DNA from: Baffinella frigidus
Lineage: Eukaryota > Cryptophyceae > Cryptomonadales > Baffinellaceae
DNA length: 13,728 nt
Assembly: GCA_026770585.1 (NCBI GenBank)
Contig: MU646801.1
Span: 61,235 to 74,962, forward strand
Reading direction: 5' to 3'
Below the pieces are notes generated by a model. That model was not told the DNA's origin. It searched no databases and worked only from the letters and a program-made list of their open reading frames with translations. How positions within the stretch are numbered: the first letter of the stretch is position 1; each line of letters starts with the position of its first letter. Shown here one piece after another: positions 11,301-13,728 of this stretch. Both the position numbers and the translations under genes were made by a program.

Positions 11301-13728
11301 CTTCAGTTTTTTTAGAGCTTATGGGTGTTCTCTGCTACCTTTTTGGGTATAGGACAGAAACCCTAAACCCCAAACCCCAAACCCTTACCCCAACCCTAAC
11401 CCCAAACCCCACACCCCACACCCCAACCCTTAAAACCCTGCACCCTCAACCCCAAACCCCTAAACCAGGCGCGGGTGGAAAAGCTTCTAGCGCAGGCGAA
11501 CGTGACGTTTCTGGGGTTTGCTGACCAGCCCGCGCTCGCCAACGCCTACTCTTCTGCAGGTTCCTGCGTGCTCACTCCTGTTTGCAGGTTCCTGCGTGTT
11601 TACTCGTATGCGTCTGCAGGTTCCTGCGTGTTCACTGCTATCCAGTTGATTGGAAACTCCTGTTGGGCTGATAGGAAACTCCCATTGGGTTGATAGGAAA
11701 CTCCTGCTGAGTTCATAGCAAACTGGTGACGTTGCTGGGCTTTGGTGTCTAGGCTACTCTCGCCGCCGCGGCCTACGCGTCTGCAGGCTCCTGTCAACCC
11801 CCTCCAACACAGGGAGGGTGTGGTGTCACGTAATCTCTCTCTCTTGACAGGGTTTTGGCTGTATCCGGTGTGGACAGAGGTCTCGCTTGTGGTAGGGTTC
11901 TGGTTTCATCCCATCAGCGTGGCTGAGAGTCGTCGTCGTGCGGCAGTGTTTTGGATGCATCAGCCTGGCTCAAACGCCTTGTCGCACGGCAGGGTTCTGG
12001 CTGTATCCGATCAGCATGGCCGAGACGTCGTGCATCTCAGCAATGAAGGCCATGGGCAACGGCGCGATCCCCATCACCTCTCGCTTCCCCCAATCCGGTA
12101 AGAGAGAGACTTGCTTTATTCAGTGAGTCTGGTAAGGGTGGACGACCTGATTCTGGAGTCAAACCCAATTACGGCATTCCGTAGGGTGGTAGGGTACTGC
12201 CGTATGATGGCGCTAGCCCCATCACTTCTCGCTGCCCCCAATCTCATCCCGTCAGGCATTTAATTTAAATGCTCCGGAGTTCCCCGAATGCACGATTACT
12301 ACACACTTGGTCACGTCCAAGGATGGACGTGACTGATTTGGTCGATTGCGTAGTAAATTTTGTTGATACGGGGAACTCTGGAGTATTCAAATCAAATGCC
12401 TGGCGGGATTAAATCCGGTATCTCCCACCATTTCTCGCGGCCCCAGCCTGCGTGGGTCAGGGGTGTCAAGGCAAAACAAACGCTTCACAACACGCCTAGT
12501 AGAGTGGTCGGCCCACTTGATTTCTTGAAAGTATTGCCCGTGTTGACCCCACCTCCGCGACGCACATGACATGCATCTACCGGATTCGGTTGAGCATCAA
12601 TGTACATCTCATGGCAGGCCTGGTGGAGACTGTCGGGGAGTTTGACCTCGGGCCTGCACCCCCCCCCGGCGCAACCATCGACTCTTCCCCCGCGTTTCTC
12701 CGGGAGTGGTCAGACGCGGTTTGCTCCCTCCCCTCTTCGCAGCATCCTCCATGGAAGGGTACCTCCGCCCAAAGAAACACAAACGAACCCGGCACTTACC
12801 CTGCGAGGACGCAGCCCTAGCACGGGCCCGCCTCGGGGCGAGAGGCCCGTCCTAGGCCTGCGTCTTTGCATCCGAGGCGGGCCCTTCCTAGGGGTGCGTC
12901 CTGACCACTCGTGGTTTGCACGAGGGGGCTCTGACGGGGTGGGGCATGGCGCACGCAGGTGGTGCGGGCGTCGCGCGCAGCAGAGGCAGGAAGCCTGGCA
13001 GAGCACCGGGCCAACATGGTCAAGTGGGCACGCAAGCGCTACTCGTGGAGCACTATCGCCCGCCAGGTTCATCAGGGGTACCCTACTTTTCTTTCAGAAT
13101 CTGGAAACGACAATTACTACGTAACTGGGTCGTACTCGTAATAGTAAAGCATTTGTGTAGTAGCTGCCTTGGTCGGATAGCGAGGGGGCAAACCAATCGG
13201 ATAATTTCTGGCGAGACTGCCCACTTGGGCAGTCTAGCCCAGCACAAACTGGACGCGACTGGTACCTGCCACGTCCAATCTGCGTCATTCGTACCCGACC
13301 CGTTTGCCCCCTCGCAATCCGACCAAGGTGCATCAACTGACTATCTAACACTCAACCCTATCGTATATCTTAAACCCTGAACCCTGAACCCTAAACCCTA
13401 AACCCTAAACCCCAAACCCTAAACCCTCAACACTCAACACTCAACACTCAACACTGAACCCTAAACCCTAAACCCTGAACCTTGAACCCTGAACCCTAAA
13501 CCCTAAACCCTAAACCCTAAACCCTAAACCCTAAACCCTAAACCCTAAACTCTAAACTCTAAACCCTAAACCCTAAACCCTAAACCCTATACCCGAAACC
13601 CTAAACCCTAAACCCTCCAACACGCTCCGCTCTTTCCAGGGTCTAAACCCTAAACCCTAAACCCTAGAGAGGGATTTCAGGCGGGGTCCAGCGGTGGACG
13701 CATCTTTTCATAAGGGTATTCAAAAGCA
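3965..13728 (+). CDS. secretory TPR-domain glycosyltransferase (GT-B fold, GT4-like), spliced, 17-18 exons
   Basis: Exons: 3965-4198, 4619-4693, 5493-5675, 6722-6867, 7005-7065, 7603-7656, 8072-8164, 8496-8630, 9277-9343, 9526-9605, 9973-10074, 10466-10540, 11171-11227, 11469-11559, 11993-12097, 12618-12718, 12959-13066, tentatively 13692 onward. All phases agree, giving 589 residues. Signal peptide about 1-27; TPR-type helices about 60-130 and 165-200; the GT-B N-terminal half from about 232 with GIGGSEEAVIFLSRELA (258-272), LWLHD (336-340) and SQHHASQLPPHA; then NGVD (381-384), PERGL (404-408), LLAWPAI, and GFADQPALANAY. The donor-binding loop has AETSCISAMKAMGNGAIPIT (494-513), then FDLGP and a terminal HRANMVKWARKRYSW. 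This is the layout of bacterial and algal TPR-linked group 1 glycosyltransferases, which move sugar from a nucleotide sugar. Acceptor and sugar are unknown. A signal peptide suggests work in the ER/Golgi lumen. Confidence 0.9.
4199..4618 (+). other. GT intron 1, with echoes of the exon 2 acceptor
   Basis: 420 bases without coding signal. Copies of the exon 2 acceptor region occur at 4451-4482 (CCAGGTGATGCAGCAAGCC, against ACAGGTGATGCAGCTAGCC at the real site) and a weaker one at 4513-4536 (CACAGGTCATGCAG). CATCCTG/CTGAACAT motifs recur throughout. Confidence 0.7.
4619..4693 (+). CDS. GT gene exon 2 (TPR)
   Basis: 25 codons (79-103): VMQLAARLDPSLPEARLLQA then QIACQ. Acceptor GACGACAG|GTGATG, donor TGCCAG|GTACTA, phase 0 both ends. 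A.RLDP..PEA is the canonical inter-TPR loop. Both of its boundaries have look-alikes in the flanking introns. Confidence 0.85.
4853..4888 (+). repeat. copy of GT exon 2 3' end with its donor
   Basis: AGGCCCAGATCGCCTGCCAG followed by GTACTA is repeated exactly from the end of exon 2 (4674-4699), about 187 bases downstream in intron 2. Confidence 0.9.
4911..5258. mobile_element. long inverted repeat (MITE-like), built from repeat family R1
   Basis: Arms 4911-5044 and 5131-5258 are diverged reverse complements: GCCTCACTTGGGTAGAC against the complement of CGAGTGAGGC at the ends, and CACCAATTTGGTGA in both arms. The outer part of each arm is the R1 repeat also at 1896-1991 and 9672-9760. No coding sequence inside. 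Confidence 0.8.
5072..5334 (+). repeat. pair of about 50-base direct repeats
   Basis: 5072-5124 and 5281-5334 share CTGCTCAG, AGTTACCG and GGTACAAAA in the same order. The first copy lies in the loop of the MITE-like element, the second just outside its right arm. Confidence 0.65.
5493..5675 (+). CDS. GT gene exon 3 (TPR plus charged low-complexity stretch)
   Basis: 61 codons (104-164). It begins VGHVDRASEHFTQALSR, completing the TPR opened by exon 2, and then continues through a roughly 35-residue Arg/Glu/Gly-rich stretch to ARARELRA. Acceptor GCGCAG|GTGGGA. The donor GTGCG|GTGACG at 5675/5676 is the only GT in the right phase before the frame ends, so the charged stretch is probably translated. 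Confidence 0.7.
5676..6721 (+). other. GT intron 3
   Basis: 1046 bases, the longest intron of this gene. It contains an inverted repeat (6005-6124), a patch of GTACAGTTAG-like short repeats (about 6330-6370) and otherwise unique AT-richer sequence. The open frames here match nothing I recognise. Confidence 0.6.
6005..6124. mobile_element. short inverted repeat, MITE-like
   Basis: Arms 6005-6047 and 6082-6124 (43 bases each) are imperfect complements; both contain the TTCCGGC.TCAACCT pattern and end at CCGTAG/CTACGG in the loop. Loop about 34 bases. Confidence 0.75.
6722..6867 (+). CDS. GT gene exon 4 (third TPR-like repeat)
   Basis: 146 bases, residues 165-212 plus two bases. It encodes EGIAWHLALAHEYGGAWPSS, then EAAYLAWLRLLPLPP and a Pro/Ala linker. 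W.LA..Y....EA...Y...L.L.P is a TPR signature. Acceptor ATGCAG|GAAGGG, donor ATGCAG|GTACTC. Confidence 0.82.
7005..7065 (+). CDS. GT gene exon 5 (linker)
   Basis: 61 bases. The first completes Arg213; then DATCGGDWAEWLDARRGGRK (214-233). Acceptor GGCAG|AGACGC, donor AGGAAG|GTTTGT. Chosen because it converts the phase-2 end of exon 4 to the phase 0 needed by exon 6 and ends in a basic run before the first beta strand. No family motif of its own. Confidence 0.6.
7334..7398 (+). repeat. decayed or alternative copy of GT exon 6 (copy 1)
   Basis: Parallels 7576-7640: GAAGCGTGGTGCGGATGA and TTGCAG|GTAGCGGCGATCATC. It still has AG acceptor, open frame (VAAIICLNKAAG) and a GT donor in phase 0 (7362-7397), but lacks the VPLWGP end. 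Confidence 0.8.
7429..7520 (+). repeat. decayed copy of GT exon 6 (copy 2)
   Basis: Begins CTGAAGCGTGGTGCGGATG like copy 1, and after about 40 inserted bases has CCATCGTGGCGATACTCTG, matching the GTTGCGATCCTCTG core of exon 6. The acceptor AG is not in place, so it looks dead. Confidence 0.65.
7603..7656 (+). CDS. GT gene exon 6 (first beta strand, WGP)
   Basis: 18 codons (234-251): VVAILCLNKVAGVPLWGP. Acceptor CTGCAG|GTCGTT, donor GGCCCG|GTACCC. A hydrophobic first strand followed by W-x-P before the GGSEEA loop is usual in this family. Two decayed copies lie upstream in intron 5. Confidence 0.82.
7657..8071 (+). other. GT intron 6
   Basis: 415 bases. CT-rich in the first 100 bases (CTCTCTCTCGCTGCTC), then unique sequence. 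I see no further exon or repeat here. Confidence 0.6.
8072..8164 (+). CDS. GT gene exon 7 (GIGGSEEA loop)
   Basis: 31 codons (252-282): DSLGQAGIGGSEEAVIFLSR then ELARFEDLDVR. GIGGSEEA is the Gly-rich loop and helix of the N-terminal Rossmann domain. Acceptor CTTGCAG|GACTCT (a second AG at 8085-8086 would drop five residues), donor GTCCGG|GTACGC. Confidence 0.9.
8165..8495 (+). repeat. GT intron 7, dominated by a CT microsatellite
   Basis: (CT)n with TTTCTCT and CGCTCT interruptions from about 8217 to 8420, broken once by ATATAGGATTCATAAGATAT at 8364-8383. It accounts for Ser/Leu and Arg/Glu repeat open frames on either strand. Confidence 0.9.
8496..8630 (+). CDS. GT gene exon 8
   Basis: 45 codons (283-327): VFGYPPEDVMGRDSHSVTWL, then ..PDVFVSWRGYALGTI. 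V..YP.......V.W......PDVFV.WR is the second strand plus acceptor-side region of these transferases. Acceptor CCGCAG|GTTTTC; donor CCATT|GTAAGT, the one near-perfect consensus donor in the window. Confidence 0.9.
8631..9276 (+). other. GT intron 8
   Basis: 646 bases. Opens with an exact copy of the last 15 exon bases (GCCCTTGGAACCATT at 8636-8650), followed by paired GAGCCCCGAAAGTCAA/GAGCCCCAAAAGTCAA. A weak G-rich telomere-like patch lies at about 8757-8795 and a GA repeat at 8850-8878. Nothing coding was seen. Confidence 0.6.
9277..9343 (+). CDS. GT gene exon 9 (LWLHD)
   Basis: 67 bases, residues 328-349 plus one base: GGAGARNFLWLHDRVIPRLA then HP. LWLHD is strongly conserved in the family. 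Acceptor GGACAG|GGCGGG, donor CACCCAG|GTTACG. Confidence 0.88.
9526..9605 (+). CDS. GT gene exon 10 (SQHHASQLP)
   Basis: 80 bases: completes Asp350, then MVARLTGVFLLSQHHASQLP and PHAVSK (351-376). This is the S.FHA...P.HA.. segment before NGxD. Acceptor TGCGCAG|ATATGG. The donor is TCCAAG|GCGGTT, a GC donor; no GT fits because the protein must continue with IVSANGVD. Confidence 0.88.
9606..9972 (+). other. GT intron 10
   Basis: 367 bases: R1 repeat copy at 9672-9760 and a TA/TAAA microsatellite at about 9896-9946 ending 26 bases before the exon 11 acceptor. It is excised from a GC donor. Confidence 0.7.
9672..9760 (+). repeat. dispersed repeat family R1, copy 3
   Basis: AACGGATTTGTACTATAAAG, AACGTCAACTTGAGAAT and AAGTGAGGCAGAGCTAGG align with 1896-1991 in the same plus-strand orientation. 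Confidence 0.85.
9973..10074 (+). CDS. GT gene exon 11 (NGVD, PERGL)
   Basis: 34 codons (377-410): IVSANGVDSAFWINGSNAAR then EFVFASHPERGLEQ. NG[IV]D..F and S.PERGL are the hinge and start of the C-terminal domain. Acceptor TTGGCAG|ATCGTG, just after a TA-rich microsatellite; donor GAACAG|GTCCGC. Confidence 0.93.
10288..10393. mobile_element. small inverted repeat in GT intron 11
   Basis: CATCTGTTGGCCACG (10288-10302) and CGTGGCCAACAGATG (10379-10393) are perfect 15-base complements around a 76-base AT-rich spacer. Intron 11 (10075-10465) otherwise shows nothing. Confidence 0.7.
10466..10540 (+). CDS. GT gene exon 12 (LLAWP, VYHGF)
   Basis: 25 codons (411-435): VLLAWPAIAFGVPGATLNVY then HGFPK, following PERGLEQ as LL..WP.I...P.A.L.VYYGF does in the family. 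Acceptor GGGGCAG|GTGCTG, donor CCGAAG|GTGCCT. Confidence 0.92.
10541..11170 (+). other. GT intron 12
   Basis: 630 bases: short CCTTAAACCCTAAACCTTAA tract (10574-10600), two exact 22-base copies of a TTCCGCCAGCGCAACCAG-type sequence (10633 and 10813), and a long telomere-like tract (10861-11055). A microexon CGCAACCAG cannot be excluded. Confidence 0.6.
10861..11055. repeat. telomere-like tract (CCCTAAA on plus strand)
   Basis: Starts as CACACCC/ACCCACA repeats, then CCTGAACCC, then regular CCCTAAA from about 10974 to 11028, ending in CCCGAAA variants. Confidence 0.95.
11171..11227 (+). CDS. GT gene exon 13
   Basis: 19 codons (436-454): GYGEGGAPPRELEKMRALK, phase 0 both ends. Acceptor GCGAACAG|GGGTAC, donor CTCAAG|GTACAT. 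It supplies the helix (L..MR.L) expected between VYYGF and the next strand. An additional tiny exon between 12 and 13 cannot be excluded. Confidence 0.72.
11358..11467. repeat. telomere-like tract running into the exon 14 acceptor
   Basis: Degenerate CCCTAAACCCCAAACC units; the final CCTAAACCAG is itself the 3' splice site of exon 14. Confidence 0.9.
11469..11559 (+). CDS. GT gene exon 14 (VTFLGFADQPALANAY)
   Basis: 91 bases: ARVEKLLAQANVTFLGFADQ, PALANAYSSA (455-484) plus one base. The V.F.GF..Q..LA.AY.SAG segment is diagnostic. Its acceptor, CTAAACCAG|GCGCGG, is the last unit of a telomere-like tract. Donor TCTGCAG|GTTCCT is the first of three tandem copies. Confidence 0.92.
11554..11640 (+). 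repeat. tandem copies of the exon 14 donor
   Basis: The string GCAGGTTCCTGCGTG occurs at 11556, 11585 and 11615. The first contains the real donor GCAG|GTTCCT; the other two are downstream in intron 14. Confidence 0.85.
11648..11725 (+). repeat. minisatellite, about 22-base unit, 3-4 copies
   Basis: GATTGGAAACTCCTGTTGGG, GATAGGAAACTCCCATTGGG, GATAGGAAACTCCTGCTGAG and a partial CATAGCAAACTGG, in intron 14. Confidence 0.85.
11725..11792 (+). repeat. decayed copy of GT exon 14 3' half
   Basis: GGTGACGTTGCTGGGCTTTG then CGCGGCCTACGCGTCTGCAG followed by GCTCCTG align with GTGACGTTTCTGGGGTTTG and AACGCCTACTCTTCTGCAG followed by GTTCCTG of 11502-11567. The frame is broken and the donor GT has become GC. 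Confidence 0.75.
11851..11992 (+). repeat. three tandem copies of the exon 15 start, each with an AG acceptor
   Basis: Units at 11851-11895, 11896-11946 and 11947-11992 resemble the true exon start at 11993. They begin ACAG|GGTTTTGGCTG, GTAG|GGTTCTGGTTT and GCAG|TGTTTTGGATG, and the real one is GCAG|GGTTCTGGCTG. Total offset 142 bases, so upstream acceptors shift the frame. Confidence 0.8.
11993..12097 (+). CDS. GT gene exon 15 (nucleotide-sugar binding loop)
   Basis: 105 bases: completes Gly485, then FWLYPISMAETSCISAMKAM, GNGAIPITSRFPQS (486-519) and one base. This is the E-x7-E region of GT4 enzymes; Glu495 is present but the second position is Lys503. Acceptor ACGGCAG|GGTTCT is the last of four tandem AG sites; only it keeps the frame. 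Donor AATCCG|GTAAGA. Confidence 0.93.
12209..12244 (+). repeat. copy of exon 15 3' end in intron 15
   Basis: GGCGCTAGCCCCATCACTTC TCGCTGCCCCCAATCT matches 12061-12096 with about five differences; the donor is not kept. A still weaker relic lies at about 12420-12450. Confidence 0.8.
12248..12407. mobile_element. inverted repeat, MITE-like, in GT intron 15
   Basis: 39-base arms 12248-12286 and 12369-12407 (CAGGCATTTAATTTAAATG against CATTTGATTTGAATA in complement; about five mismatches). The interior has its own hairpin TCACGTCCA/TGGACGTGA (12312-12333). Confidence 0.85.
12618..12718 (+). CDS. GT gene exon 16 (FDLGP)
   Basis: 101 bases: completes Gly520, then LVETVGEFDLGPAPPPGATI, DSSPAFLREWSDA (521-553). 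SGL.E....FDLGP....I.......EW.DAV is the C-terminal family pattern. Acceptor TGGCAG|GCCTGG. The donor GACGCG|GTTTGC was preferred over a later in-frame extension because it joins SDA to VVRASRAAEAG in phase 0. Confidence 0.88.
12806..12902. mobile_element. GC-rich inverted repeat in GT intron 16
   Basis: 31-base arms 12806-12836 and 12872-12902 (AGGACGCAGCCCTAG against CTAGGGGTGCGTCCT; GGGCCCGCCTCGG against CCGAGGCGGGCCC), loop 35 bases. A stable hairpin in the pre-mRNA of the 240-base intron. Confidence 0.85.
12959..13066 (+). CDS. GT gene exon 17 (C-terminal helix)
   Basis: 36 codons (554-589): VVRASRAAEAGSLAEHRANM, VKWARKRYSWSTIARQ. HR..MV.WAR.R.SW..IA.Q closes GT-B proteins of this family; a Trp usually follows. 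Acceptor ACGCAG|GTGGTG, likely donor CGCCAG|GTTCAT. If unspliced, the frame would end at TAA 13139-13141 after a tail with no family resemblance. Confidence 0.88.
13167..13328. mobile_element. inverted repeat, MITE-like, in GT intron 17
   Basis: 27-base arms CCTTGGTCGGATAGCGAGGG.. (13167-13193) and ..CCCTCGCAATCCGACCAAGG (13302-13328), one mismatch. Internal hairpin GACTGCCC-ACTT-GGGCAGTC at 13215-13234. No clear target-site duplication. Confidence 0.85.
13371..13666. repeat. longest telomere-like tract (CCCTAAA on plus strand)
   Basis: CCCTGAA/CCCTAAA units with an inset of CAACACT repeats (about 13427-13454), a regular CCCTAAA block at about 13495-13550, and a 27-base unique break (13617-13643). 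Lies in GT intron 17 upstream of the tentative last exon; unique sequence follows, so it is internal, not the chromosome end. Confidence 0.95.
13692..13728 (+). CDS. tentative GT gene exon 18, partial
   Basis: After acceptor GGGTCCAG|CGGTGG the phase-0 frame reads RWTHLFIRVFKS to the window edge. A Trp then hydrophobic residues is what the family shows after SW..IA.QW. Too short to be sure. Confidence 0.4.

Noticed and set aside
10861-11465. CRISPR-like array
   Set aside because: Units are 6-7 base telomere-type repeats without spacers, in a spliced eukaryotic gene.
13067-13141. GT gene ending at the TAA 13139-13141 by reading through exon 17
   Set aside because: The tail VHQGYPTFLSE.. lacks the Trp expected after IARQ; splicing at CAG|GTTCAT is more consistent, though read-through is not excluded.
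13371-13666. True chromosome end
   Set aside because: The CCCTAAA tract is degenerate, is interrupted, and is followed by unique sequence with a plausible exon.
1-13728. rRNA, tRNA or viral genes
   Set aside because: No cloverleaf, conserved rRNA block, reverse transcriptase, capsid or integrase motif was seen on either strand.

Overview
The window is eukaryotic nuclear DNA, most likely from a microalga or related protist. It carries many internal TTTAGGG/CCCTAAA tracts (the telomere repeat of plants and of many algae, dinoflagellates and chromerids). Exons are tiny and GC-rich, and introns are long and crowded with repeats. Splice acceptors are mostly AG|G (18 of 22 introns I could place), donors are weak and rarely GTAAGT, and two appear to be GC. 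That splice style is dinoflagellate-like, but haptophytes, cryptophytes and others are not excluded. No long ORF is a whole gene. Both genes were rebuilt exon by exon from conserved protein motifs and matching splice phases.

Layout. Two divergent split genes share a very short start-to-start region. (1) Minus strand, from 3876 down past base 1: the N-terminal part of an sn-1-specific diacylglycerol lipase (DAGL alpha/beta type). Seven well-supported exons, plus one tentative, give about 244 residues with four membrane segments and the conserved cytoplasmic lead-in (Trp..CysCys, then DLAPSD). The serine-hydrolase domain lies outside the window. (2) Plus strand, from 3965 to about the window end: a secreted or ER-targeted TPR protein fused to a GT-B (GT4-like) glycosyltransferase. 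Seventeen exons give 589 residues (signal peptide, TPRs, GGSEEA, LWLHD, NGVD, PERGL, AETSCISAMKA, FDLGP, C-terminal HR..M..WAR..SW), with a tentative 18th exon at the right edge. The 88 bp between the two ATGs has a TTTGACC-GT-GGTCAAA palindrome centred exactly at the midpoint, probably a bidirectional promoter element.

Introns. Most of the window is intron. They hold telomere-like tracts, foldback/MITE-like inverted repeats (about one per large intron), microsatellites, and many decayed 'echoes' of the neighbouring exon-intron junction. The telomere-like tracts are almost all CCCTAAA on the sense strand of whichever gene they sit in, so their orientation flips with transcription direction at the shared promoter. 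The two products have no obvious functional link; they share only the promoter region and a dispersed repeat family. I saw no rRNA, tRNA, CRISPR, phage or plasmid feature.
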